DNA of 64,000 nt, taken from Argentina anserina. Lineage: Eukaryota > Streptophyta > Magnoliopsida > Rosales > Rosaceae. The number at the start of each line of letters is the position of its first letter. Within the stretch, counting starts at the first letter, position 1. Below are positions 13,801 to 26,537 of this stretch, piece after piece. The translations under genes and the position numbers were made by a program. The notes beneath the pieces are model-generated. The model was not told the origin of the DNA, searched no databases, and saw only the letters and a program-made list of their open reading frames with translations. The stretch lies in contig NW_026089473.1 of NCBI RefSeq assembly GCF_933775445.1, positions 62,001 through 126,000 of the forward strand, in the 5' to 3' direction.

Positions 13801-16295
13801 TCTTTACTATTCCAATTGTGTATCTTTACATCGTTTACGTATCTTTACTATTCCAATTGTGTATCTTTTCATTTCTCGTTTGAGTATCTTTCTGTAAGGC
13901 TTTCGGATGCGAGTTTCTATTGAATTTAAGAGTTTTGCAAGTGTGGGAGTGTGTTTCTTTCAAACTGAGTATCTTTACATCGTTTGCGTATCTTTACTAT
14001 TCCAATTGTGTATCTTTTCATTTCTCGTTTGAGTATCTTTCTGTAAGGCTTCTGATGCGAGTTTCTATTGTATTTGAGAGTTTTCCAAGTGTGGGAGTGT
14101 GTTTCTTTCAAACTGAGTATCTTTACATCGTTTGCGTATCTTTACTATTCCAATTGTGTATCTTTTCATTTCTCGTTTGAGTATCTTTCTGTAAGGCTTC
14201 TGATGCGAGTTTCTATTGTATTTGAGAGTTTTCCAAGTGTGGGAGTGTGTTTCTTTCAAACTGAGTATCTTTACATCGTTTGCGTATCTTTACTATTCCA
14301 ATTGTGTATCTTTTCATTTCTCGTTTGAGTATCTTTCTGTAAGGCTTTCGGATGCGAGTTTCTATTGAATTTGAGAGTTTTGCAAGTGTGGGAGTGTGTT
14401 TCTTTCAAACTGAGTATCTTTACATCGTTTGCGTATCTTTACTATTCCAATTGTGTATCTTTTCATTTCTCGTTTGAGTATCTTTCTGTAAGGCTTCTGA
14501 TGCGAGTTTCTATTGTATTTGAGAGTTTTCCAAGTGTGGGAGTGTGTTTCTTTCAAACTGAGTATCTTTACATCGTTTGCGTATCTTTACTATTCTAATT
14601 GTGTATCTTTTCATTTCTCGTTTGAGTATCTTTCTATAAGGCTTTCGGATGCGAGTTTCTATTGTATTTGAGAGTTTTCCAAGTGTGGGAGTGTGTTTCT
14701 TTTAAACTGAGTATCTTTACATCGTTTGCGTATCTTTACTATTCCAATTGTGTATCTTTACATCGTTTACGTATCTTTACTATTCCAATTGTGTATCTTT
14801 TCATTTCTCGTTTGAGTATCTTTCTGTAAGGCTTTCGGATGCGAGTTTCTATTGAATTTGAGAGTTTTGCAAGTGTGGGAGTGTGTTTCTTTCAAACTGA
14901 GTATCTTTACATCGTTTGCGTATCTTTACTATTCCAATTGTGTATCTTTACATCGTTTGCGTATCTTTACTATTCCAATTGTGTATCTTTTCATTTCTCG
15001 TTTGAGTATCTTTCTGTAAGGCTTCTGATGCGAGTTTCTATTGTATTTGAGAGTTTTCCAAGTGTGGGAGTGTGTTTCTTTCAAACTGAGTATCTTTACA
15101 TCGTTTGCGTATCTTTACTATTCCAATTGTGTATCTTTTCATTTCTCGTTTGAGTATCTTTCTGTAAGGCTTTCGGATGCGAGTTTCTATTGAATTTGAG
15201 AGTTTTGCAAGTGTGGGAGTGTGTTTCTTTCAAACTGAGTATCTTTACATCGTTTGCGTATCTTTACTATTCCAATTGTGTATCTTTTCATTTCTCGTTT
15301 GAGTATCTTTCTGTAAGGCTTCTGATGCGAGTTTCTATTGTATTTGAGAGTTTTCCAAGTGTGGGAGTGTGTTTCTTTCAAACTGAGTATCTTTACATCG
15401 TTTGCGTATCTTTACTATTCTAATTGTGTATCTTTTCATTTCTCGTTTGAGTATCTTTCTATAAGGCTTTCGGATGCGAGTTTCTATTGTATTTGAGAGT
15501 TTTCCAAGTGTGGGAGTGTGTTTCTTTTAAACTGAGTATCTTTACATCGTTTGCGTATCTTTACTATTCCAATTGTGTATCTTTACATCGTTTACGTATC
15601 TTTACTATTCCAATTGTGTATCTTTTCATTTCTCGTTTGAGTATCTTTCTGTAAGGCTTTCGGATGCGAGTTTCTATTGAATTTGAGAGTTTTGCAAGTG
15701 TGGGAGTGTGTTTCTTTCAAACTGAGTATCTTTACATCGTTTGCGTATCTTTACTATTCCAATTGTGTATCTTTACATCGTTTGCGTATCTTTACTATTC
15801 CAATTGTGTATCTTTTCATTTCTCGTTTGAGTATCTTTCTGTAAGGCTTCTGATGCGAGTTTCTATTGTATTTGAGAGTTTTCCAAGTGTGGGAGTGTGT
15901 TTCTTTCAAACTGAGTATCTTTACATCGTTTGCGTATCTTTACTATTCCAATTGTGTATCTTTACATCGTTTGCGTATCTTTACTATTCTAATTGTGTAT
16001 CTTTTCATTTCTCGTTTGAGTATCTTTCTATAACGCTTTCGGATGCGAGTTTCTATTGTATTTGAGAGTTTTCCAAGTGTGGGAGTGTGTTTCTTTCAAA
16101 CTGAGTATCTTTACATCGTTTGCGTATCTTTACTATTCCAATTGTGTATCTTTACATCGTTTCCGTATCTTTACTATTCCAATTGTGTATCTTTTCATTT
16201 CTCGTTTGAGTATCTTTCTGTAAGGCTTTCGGATGCGAGTTTCTATTGAATTTAAGAGTTTTGCAAGTGTGGGAGTGTGTTTCTTTCAAACTGAG
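10900..16295 (+). repeat. Tandem higher-order duplication, period 2705 bp
   Basis: About 10900-13600 is repeated directly at about 13605-16295. Monomers at 11363, 11660, 12485, 12959 and 13338 recur at 14068, 14365, 15190, 15664 and 16043, always 2705 bp later. Differences are single bases, such as GAGAATC near 11475 against GAGTATC, plus the junction GCTTATTGATGCG near 12127. A longer offset of 3571 bp links 8900-10030 with 12470-13600, so the two periods interlock. Confidence 0.85.
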
Positions 16296-17246
16296 TATCT
16301 TTACATCGTTTGCGTATCTTCACTATTCCAATTGTGTATCTTTACATCGTTTGCGTATCTTTACTATTCCAATTGTGTATCTTTTCATTTCTCGTTTGAG
16401 TATCTTTCTGTAAGGCTTCTGATGCGAGTTTCTATTGTATTTGAGAGTTTTCCAAGTGTGGGAGTGTGTTTCTTTCAAACTGAGTATCTTTACATCGTTT
16501 GCGTATCTTTACTATTCTAATTGTGTATCTTTTCATTTCTCGTTTGAGTATCTTTCTATAAGGCTTTCGGATGCGAGTTTCTATTGTATTTGAGAGTTTT
16601 CCAAGTGTGGGAGTGTGTTTCTTTCAAACTGAGTATCTTTACATCGTTTGCGTATCTTTACTATTCCAATTGTGTATCTTTACATCGTTTACGTATCTTT
16701 ACTATTCCAATTGTGTATCTTTTCATTTCTCGTTTGAGTATCTTTCTGTAAGGCTTTCGGATGCGAGTTTCTATTGCATTTAAGAGTTTTGCAAGTGTGG
16801 GAGTGTGTTTCTTTCAAACTGAGTATCTTTACATCGTTTGCGTATCTTTACTATTCCAATTGTGTATCTTTTCATTTCTCGTTTGAGTATCTTTCTGTAA
16901 GGCTTCTGATGCGAGTTTCTATTGTATTTGAGAGTTTTCCAAGTGTGGGAGTGTGTTTCTTTCAAACTGAGTATCTTTACATCGTTTGCGTATCTTTACT
17001 ATTCCAATTGTGTATCTTTACATCGTTTGCGTATCTTTACTATTCTAATTGTGTATCTTTTCATTTCTCGTTTGAGTATCTTTCTATAAGGCTTTCGGAT
17101 GCGAGTTTCTATTGTATTTGAGAGTTTTCCAAGTGTGGGAGTGTGTTTCTTTCAAACTGAGTATCTTTACATCGTTTGCGTATCTTTACTATTCCAATTG
17201 TGTATCTTTACATCGTTTACGTATCTTTACTATTCCAATTGTGTAT

Positions 17247-19156
17247 CTTTTCATTTCTCGTTTGAGTATCTTTCTGTAAGGCTTCTGATGCGAGTTTCTA
17301 TTGTATTTGAGAGTTTTCCAAGTGTGGGAGTGTGTTTCTTTCAAACTGAGTATCTTTACATCGTTTGCGTATCTTTACTATTCCAATTGTGTATCTTTAC
17401 ATCGTTTACGTATCTTTACTATTCCAATTGTGTATCTTTTCATTTCTCGTTTGAGTATCTTTCTGTAAGGCTTCTGATGCGAGTTTCTATTGTATTTGAG
17501 AGTTTTCCAAGTGTGGGAGTGTGTTTCTTTCAAACTGAGTATCTTTACATCGTTTGCGTATCTTTACTATTCCAATTGTGTATCTTTACATCGTTTGCGT
17601 ATCTTTACTATTCTAATTGTGTATCTTTTCATTTCTCGTTTGAGTATCTTTCTGTAAGGCTTTCGGATGCGAGTTTCTATTGAATTTGAGAGTTTTGCAA
17701 GTGTGGGAGTGTGTTTCTTTCAAACTGAGTATCTTTACATCGTTTGCGTATCTTTACTATTCCAATTGTGTATCTTTTCATTTCTCGTTTGAGTATCTTT
17801 CTGTAAGGCTTCTGATGCGAGTTTCTATTGTATTTGAGAGTTTTCCAAGTGTGGGAGTGTGTTTCTTTCAAACTGAGTATCTTCACATCGTTTGCGTATC
17901 TTTACTATTCCAATTGTGTATCTTTACATCGTTTGCGTATCTTTACTATTCCAATTGTGTATCTTTTCATTTCTCGTTTGAGTATCTTTCTGTAAGGCTT
18001 CTGATGCGAGTTTCTATTGAATTTGAGAGTTTTGCAAGTGTGGGAGTGTGTTTCTTTCAAACTGAGTATTTTTACATCGTTTGCGTATCTTTACTATTCC
18101 AATTGTGTATCTTTACATCGTTTGCGTATCTTTACTATTCTAATTGTGTATCTTTTCATTTCTCGTTTGAGTATCTTTCTGTAAGGCTTTCGGATGCGAG
18201 TTTCTATTGTATTTGAGAGTTTTCCAAGTGTGGGAGTGTGTTTCTTTCAAACTGAGTATCTTTACATCGTTTGCGTATCTTTACTATTCCAATTGTGTAT
18301 CTTTACATCGTTTGCGTATCTTTACTATTCCAATTGTGTATCTTTTCATTTCTCGTTTGAGTATCTTTCTGTAAGGCTTCAGATGCGAGTTTCTATTGTA
18401 TTTGAGAGTTCTGCAAGTGTGGGAGTGTGTTTCTTTCAAACTGAGTATCTTTACATCGTTTGCGTATCTTTACTATTCCAATTGTGTATCTTTACATCGT
18501 TTGCGTATCTTTACTATTCCAATTGTGTATCTTTTCATTTCTCGTTTGAGTATCTTTCTGTAAGGCTTCTGAAGCGAGTTTCTATTGAATTTGAGAGTTT
18601 TGCAAGTGTGGGAGTGTGTTTCTTTCAAACTGAGTATCTTTACATCGTTTGCGTATCTTTACTATTCCAATTGTGTATCTTTTCATTTCTCGTTTGAGTA
18701 TCTTTCTGTAAGGCTTCTGATGCGAGTTTCTATTGAATTTGAGAGTTTTCCAAGTGTGGGAGTGTGTTTCTTTCAAACTGAGTATCTTTACATCGTTTGC
18801 GTATCTTTACTATTCCAATTGTGTATCTTTACATCGTTTGCGTATCTTTACTATTCCAATTGTGTATCTTTTCATTTCTCGTTTGAGTATCTTTCTGTAA
18901 GGCTTTCGGATGCGAGTTTCTATTGAATTTGAGAGTTTTGCAAGTGTGGGAGTGTGTTTCTTTCAAACTGAGTATCTTTACATCGTTTGCGTATCTTTTC
19001 TATTCCAATTGTGTATCTTTTCATTTCTCGTTTGAGTATCTTTCTGTAAGCCTTCTGATGCGAGTTTCTATTGTATTTGAGAGTTTTGCAAGTGTGGGAG
19101 TGTGTTTCATTCAAACTGAGTATCTTTACAACGTTTGCGTATCTTTACTATTCTAA
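17247..19156 (+). repeat. Copy of satellite block 2666-4575, displaced 14581 bp
   Basis: The monomer order and variants of 2666-4575 recur at an offset of 14581 bp. An example is the CTTCACATCG variant near 3300 and near 17881, and the CTTCAGATGCG junction near 3796 and 18377. Near 3343 the left copy has GTATCGTCAC where the right copy has GTATCTTTAC. The copies are separated by other higher-order blocks, so this is long-range sharing and not simple tandem doubling. Borders are approximate. Confidence 0.75.
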
Positions 19157-22100
19157 TTGTGTATCTTTTCATTTCTCGTTTGAGTATCTTTCCATAAGGC
19201 TTTCGGATGCGAGTTTCTATTGTATTTGATAGTTTTCCAAGTGTGGGAGTGTGTTTCTTTTAAACTGAGTATCTTTACATCGTTTGCGTATCTTTACTAT
19301 TCTAATTGTGTATCTTTTCATTTCTCGTTTGAGTATCTTTCTATAACGCTTTCGGATGCGAGTTTCTATTGTATTTGAGAGTTTTGCAAGTGTGGGAGTG
19401 TGTTTCTTTCAAACTGAGTATCTTTACATCGTTTGCGTATCTTTACTATTCCAATTGTGTATCTTTACATCTATTTCGTATCTTTACTATTCCAATTGTG
19501 TATCTTTTCATTTCTCGTTTGAGTATCTTTCTGTAAGGCTTTCGGATGCGAGTTTCTATTGAATTTAAGAGTTTTGCAAGTGTGGGAGTGTGTTTCTTTC
19601 AAACTGAGTATCTTTACATCGTTTGCGTATCTTCACTATTCCAATTGTGTATCTTTACATCGTTTGCGTATCTTTACTATTCCAATTGTGTATCTTTTCA
19701 TTTCTCGTTTGAGTATCTTTCTGTAAGGCTTCTGATGCGAGTTTCTATTGTATTTGAGAGTTTTCCAAGTGTGGGAGTGTGTTTCTTTCAAACTGAGTAT
19801 CTTTACATCGTTTGCGTATCTTTACTATTCTAATTGTGTATCTTTTCATTTCTCGTTTGAGTATCTTTCTATAAGGCTTTCGGATGCGAGTTTCTATTGT
19901 ATTTGAGAGTTTTCCAAGTGTGGGAGTGTGTTTCTTTCAAACTGAGTATCTTTACATCGTTTGCGTATCTTTACTATTCCAATTGTGTATCTTTACATCG
20001 TTTACGTATCTTTACTATTCCAATTGTGTATCTTTTCATTTCTCGTTTGAGTATCTTTCTGTAAGGCTTTCGGATGCGAGTTTCTATTGTATTTGAGAGT
20101 TTTCTAAGTGTGGGAGTGTGTTTCTTTCAAACTGAGTATCTTTACATCGTTTGCGTATCTTTACTATTCCAATTGTGTATCTTTACATCGTTTACGTATC
20201 TTTACTATTCCAATTGTGTATCTTTTCATTTCTCGTTTGAGTATCTTTCTGTAAGGCTTTCAGATGCGAGTTTCTATTGAATTTGAGAGTTTTGCAAGTG
20301 TGGGAGTTTGTTTCTTTCAAACTGAGTATCTTTACATTGTTTGCGTATCTTTACTATTCCAATTGTGTATCTTTACATCGTTTGCGTATCTTTACTATTC
20401 CAATTGTGTATCTTTTCATTTCTCGTTTGAGTATCTTTCTGTAAGGCTTCTGATGCGAGTTTCTATTGTATTTGAGAGTTTTCCAAGTGTGGGAGTGTGT
20501 TTCTTTCAAACTGAGTATCTTTACATCGTTTGCGTATCTTTACTATTCCAATTGTGTATCTTTACATCGTTTGCGTATCTTTACTATTCCAATTGTGTAT
20601 CTTTTCATTTCTCGTTTGAGTATCTTTCTGTAAGGCTTCTGATGCGAGTTTCTATTGTATTTGAGAGTTTTCCAAGTGTGGGAGTGTGTTTCTTTCAAAC
20701 TGAGTATCTTTACATCGTTTGCGTATCTTTACTATTCCAATTGTGTATCTTTACATCGTTTGCGTATCTTTACTATTCTAATTGTGTATCTTTTCATTTC
20801 TCGTTTGAGTATCTTTCTGTAAGGCTTTCGGATGCGAGTTTCTTTTGAATTTGAGAGTTTTGCAAGTGTGGGAGTGTGTTTCTTTCAAACTGAGTATCTT
20901 TACATCGTTTGCGTATCTTTACTATTCCAATTGTGTATCTTTTCATTTCTCGTTTGAGTATCTTTCTGTAAGGCTTCTGATGCGAGTTTCTATTGTATTT
21001 GAGAGTTTTCCAAGTGTGGGAGTGTGTTTCTTTCAAACTGAGTATCTTCACATCGTTTGCGTATCTTTACTATTCCAATTGTGTATCTTCACATCGTTTG
21101 CGTATCTTTACTATTCCAATTGTGTATCTTTTCATTTCTCGTTTGAGTATCTTTCTGTAAGGCTTCTGATGCGAGTTTCTATTGAATTTGAGAGTTTTGC
21201 AAGTGTGGGAGTGTGTTTCTTTCAAACTGAGTATCTTTACATCGTTTGCGTATCTTTACTATTCCAATTGTGTATCTTTACATCGTTTGCGTATCTTTAC
21301 TATTCTAATTGTGTATCTTTTCATTTCTCGTTTGAGTATCTTTCTGTAAGGCTTTCGGATGCGAGTTTCTATTGAATTTAAGAGTTTTGCAAGTGTGGGA
21401 GTGTGTTTCTTTCAAACTGAGTATCTTTACATCGTTTGCGTATCTTTACTATTCCAATTGTGTATCTTTACATCGTTTGCGTATCTTTACTATTCTAATT
21501 GTGTATCTTTTCATTTCTCGTTTGAGTATCTTTCTGTAAGGCTTTCGGATGCGAGTTTCTATTGAATTTGAGAGTTTTGCAAGTGTGGGAGTGTGTTTCT
21601 TTCAAACTGAGTATCTTTACATCGTTTGCGTATCTTTTCTATTCCAATTGTGTATCTTTTCATTTCTCGTTTGAGTATCTTTCTGTAAGCCTTCTGATGC
21701 GAGTTTCTATTGTATTTGAGAGTTTTGCAAGTGTGGGAGTGTGTTTCATTCAAACTGAGTATCTTTACAACGTTTGCGTATCTTTACTATTCTAATTGTG
21801 TATCTTTTCATTTCTCGTTTGAGTATCTTTCCATAAGGCTTTCGGATGCGAGTTTCTATTGTATTTGATAGTTTTCCAAGTGTGGGAGTGTGTTTCTTTT
21901 AAACTGAGTATCTTTACATCGTTTGCGTATCTTTACTATTCTAATTGTGTATCTTTTCATTTCTCGTTTGAGTATCTTTCTATAACGCTTTCGGATGCGA
22001 GTTTCTATTGTATTTGAGAGTTTTCCAAGTGTGGGAGTGTGTTTCTTTCAAACTGAGTATCTTTACATCGTTTGCGTATCTTTACTATTCCAATTGTGTA

Positions 22101-24000
22101 TCTTTACATCTATTCCGTATCTTTACTATTCCAATTGTGTATCTTTTCATTTCTCGTTTGAGTATCTTTCTGTAAGGCTTTCGGATGCGAGTTTCTATTG
22201 AATTTAAGAGTTTTGCAAGTGTGGGAGTGTGTTTCTTTCAAACTGAGTATCTTTACATCGTTTGCGTATCTTCACTATTCCAATTGTGTATCTTTACATC
22301 GTTTGCGTATCTTTACTATTCCAATTGTGTATCTTTTCATTTCTCGTTTGAGTATCTTTCTGTAAGGCTTCTGATGCGAGTTTCTATTGTATTTGAGAGT
22401 TTTCCAAGTGTGGGAGTGTGTTTCTTTCAAACTGAGTATCTTTACATCGTTTGCGTATCTTTACTATTCTAATTGTGTATCTTTTCATTTCTCGTTTGAG
22501 TATCTTTCTATAAGGCTTTCGGATGCGAGTTTCTATTGTATTTGAGAGTTTTCCAAGTGTGGGAGTGTGTTTCTTTCAAACTGAGTATCTTTACATCGTT
22601 TGCGTATCTTTACTATTCCAATTGTGTATCTTTACATCGTTTACGTATCTTTACTATTCCAATTGTGTATCTTTTCATTTCTCGTTTGAGTATCTTTCTG
22701 TAAGGCTTTCGGATGCGAGTTTCTATTGTATTTGAGAGTTTTCTAAGTGTGGGAGTGTGTTTCTTTCAAACTGAGTATCTTTACATCGTTTGCGTATCTT
22801 TACTATTCCAATTGTGTATCTTTACATCGTTTACGTATCTTTACTATTCCAATTGTGTATCTTTTCATTTCTCGTTTGAGTATCTTTCTGTAAGGCTTTC
22901 AGATGCGAGTTTCTATTGAATTTGAGAGTTTTGCAAGTGTGGGAGTTTGTTTCTTTCAAACTGAGTATCTTTACATTGTTTGCGTATCTTTACTATTCCA
23001 ATTGTGTATCTTTACATCGTTTGCGTATCTTTACTATTCCAATTGTGTATCTTTTCATTTCTCGTTTGAGTATCTTTCTGTAAGGCTTCTGATGCGAGTT
23101 TCTATTGTATTTGAGAGTTTTCCAAGTGTGGGAGTGTGTTTCTTTCAAACTGAGTATCTTTACATCGTTTGCGTATCTTTACTATTCCAATTGTGTATCT
23201 TTACATCGTTTGCGTATCTTTACTATTCCAATTGTGTATCTTTTCATTTCTCGTTTGAGTATCTTTCTGTAAGGCTTCTGATGCGAGTTTCTATTGTATT
23301 TGAGAGTTTTCCAAGTGTGGGAGTGTGTTTCTTTCAAACTGAGTATCTTTACATCGTTTGCGTATCTTTACTATTCCAATTGTGTATCTTTACATCGTTT
23401 GCGTATCTTTACTATTCTAATTGTGTATCTTTTCATTTCTCGTTTGAGTATCTTTCTGTAAGGCTTTCGGATGCGAGTTTCTATTGAATTTGAGAGTTTT
23501 GCAAGTGTGGGAGTGTGTTTCTTTCAAACTGAGTATCTTTACATCGTTTGCGTATCTTTACTATTCCAATTGTGTATCTTTTCATTTCTCGTTTGAGTAT
23601 CTTTCTGTAAGGCTTCTGATGCGAGTTTCTATTGTATTTGAGAGTTTTCCAAGTGTGGGAGTGTGTTTCTTTCAAACTGAGTATCTTCACATCGTTTGCG
23701 TATCTTTACTATTCCAATTGTGTATCTTCACATCGTTTGCGTATCTTTACTATTCCAATTGTGTATCTTTTCATTTCTCGTTTGAGTATCTTTCTGTAAG
23801 GCTTCTGATGCGAGTTTCTATTGAATTTGAGAGTTTTGCAAGTGTGGGAGTGTGTTTCTTTCAAACTGAGTATCTTTACATCGTTTGCGTATCTTTACTA
23901 TTCCAATTGTGTATCTTTACATCGTTTGCGTATCTTTACTATTCTAATTGTGTATCTTTTCATTTCTCGTTTGAGTATCTTTCTGTAAGGCTTTCGGATG
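18900..24000 (+). repeat. Tandem higher-order duplication, period 2639 bp
   Basis: About 18900-21350 repeats at about 21540-23990. Monomers at 18923, 19356, 19546, 19884, 20074, 20264 and 20845 recur exactly 2639 bp later. Diagnostic variants shared by both are TTTACAACG, a CATCTATT(T/C)CG module (near 19468 and 22107) and TTTCTAAGTG (near 20101 and 22740). Confidence 0.85.
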
Positions 24001-26537
24001 CGAGTTTCTATTGAATTTGAGAGTTTTCCAAGTGTGGGAGTGTGTTTCTTTCAAACTGAGTATCTTTACATCATTTGCGTATCTTTACTATTCCAATTGT
24101 GTATCTTTTCATTTCTCGTTTGAGTATCTTTCTGTAAGGCATCTGATGCGAGTTTCTATTGTATTTGAGAGTTTTCCAAGTGTGGGAGTGTGTTTCTTTC
24201 AAACTGAGTATCTTCACATCGTTTGCGTATCTTTACTATTCCAATTGTGTATCTTCACATCGTTTGCGTATCTTTACTATTCCAATTGTGTATCTTTTCA
24301 TTTCTCGTTTGAGTATCTTTCTGTAAGGCTTCTGATGCGAGTTTCTATTGAATTTGAGAGTTTTGCAAGTGTGGGAGTGTGTTTCTTTCAAACTGAGTAT
24401 TTTTACATCGTTTGCGTATCTTTACTATTCCAATTGTGTATCTTTACATCGTTTGCGTATCTTTACTATTCTAATTGTGTATCTTTTCATTTCTCGTTTG
24501 AGTATCTTTCTGTAAGGCTTTCGGATGCGAGTTTCTATTGTATTTGAGAGTTTTCCAAGTGTGGGAGTGTGTTTCTTTCAAACTGAGTATCTTTACATCG
24601 TTTGCGTATCTTTACTATTCCAATTGTGTATCTTTACATCGTTTGCGTATCTTTACTATTCCAATTGTGTATCTTTTCATTTCTCGTTTGAGTATCTTTC
24701 TGTAAGGCTTCAGATGCGAGTTTCTATTGTATTTGAGAGTTCTGCAAGTGTGGGAGTGTGTTTCTTTCAAACTGAGTATCTTTACATCGTTTGCGTATCT
24801 TTACTATTCCAATTGTGTATCTTTACATCGTTTGCGTATCTTTACTATTCCAATTGTGTATCTTTTCATTTCTCGTTTGAGTATCTTTCTGTAAGGCTTC
24901 TGATGCGAGTTTCTATTGAATTTGAGAGTTTTGCAAGTGTGGGAGTGTGTTTCTTTCAAACTGAGTATCTTTACATCGTTTGCGTATCTTTACTATTCCA
25001 ATTGTGTATCTTTACATCGTTTACGTATCTTTACTATTCCAATTGTGTATCTTTTCATTTCTCGTTTGAGTATCTTTCTGTAAGGCTTTCGGATGCGAGT
25101 TTCTATTGTATTTGAGAGTTTTCCAAGTGTGGGAGTGTGTTTCTTTCAAACTGAGTATCTTTACATCGTTTGCGTATCTTTACTATTCCAATTGTGTATC
25201 TTTTCATTTCTCGTTTGAGTATCTTTCTGTAAGGCTTCTGATGCGAGTTTCTATTGTATTTGAGAGTTTTCCAAGTGTGGGAGTGTGTTTCTTTCAAACT
25301 GAGTATCTTCACATCGTTTGCGTATCTTTACTATTCCAATTGTGTATCTTCACATCGTTTGCGTATCTTTACTATTCCAATTGTGTATCTTTTCATTTCT
25401 CGTTTGAGTATCTTTCTGTAAGGCTTCTGATGCGAGTTTCTATAGAATTTGAGAGTTTTGCAAGTGTGGGAGTGTGTTTCTTTCAAACTGAGTATCTTTA
25501 CATCGTTTGCGTATCTTTACTATTCCAATTGTGTATCTTTACATCGTTTGCGTATCTTTACTATTCTAATTGTGTATCTTTTCATTTCTCGTTTGAGTAT
25601 CTTTCTGTAAGGCTTTCGGATGCGAGTTTCTATTGAATTTGAGAGTTTTCCAAGTGTGGGAGTGTGTTTCTTTCAAACTGAGTATCTTTACATCGTTTGC
25701 GTATCTTTACTATTCCAATTGTGTATCTTTTCATTTCTCGTTTGAGTATCTTTCTGTAAGGCTTCTGATGCGAGTTTCTATTGTATTTGAGAGTTTTCCA
25801 AGTGTGGGAGTGTGTTTCTTTCAAACTGAGTATCTTCACATCGTTTGCGTATCTTTACTATTCCAATTGTGTATCTTCACATCGTTTGCGTATCTTTACT
25901 ATTCCAATTGTGTATCTTTTCATTTCTCGTTTGAGTATCTTTCTGTAAGGCTTCTGATGCGAGTTTCTATTGAATTTGAGAGTTTTGCAAGTGTGGGAGT
26001 GTGTTTCTTTCAAACTGAGTATTTTTACATCGTTTGCGTATCTTTACTATTCCAATTGTGTATCTTTACATCGTTTGCGTATCTTTACTATTCTAATTGT
26101 GTATCTTTTCATTTCTCGTTTGAGTATCTTTCTGTAAGGCTTTCGGATGCGAGTTTCTATTGTATTTGAGAGTTTTCCAAGTGTGGGAGTGTGTTTCTTT
26201 CAAACTGAGTATCTTTACATCGTTTGCGTATCTTTACTATTCCAATTGTGTATCTTTACATCGTTTGCGTATCTTTACTATTCCAATTGTGTATCTTTTC
26301 ATTTCTCGTTTGAGTATCTTTCTGTAAGGCTTCAGATGCGAGTTTTTATTGTATTTGAGAGTTCTGCAAGTGTGGGAGTGTGTTTCTTTCAAACTGAGTA
26401 TCTTTACATCGTTTGCGTATCTTTACTATTCCAATTGTGTATCTTTACATCGTTTGCGTATCTTTACTATTCCAATTGTGTATCTTTTCATTTCTCGTTT
26501 GAGTATCTTTCTGTAAGGCTTCTGATGCGAGTTTCTA

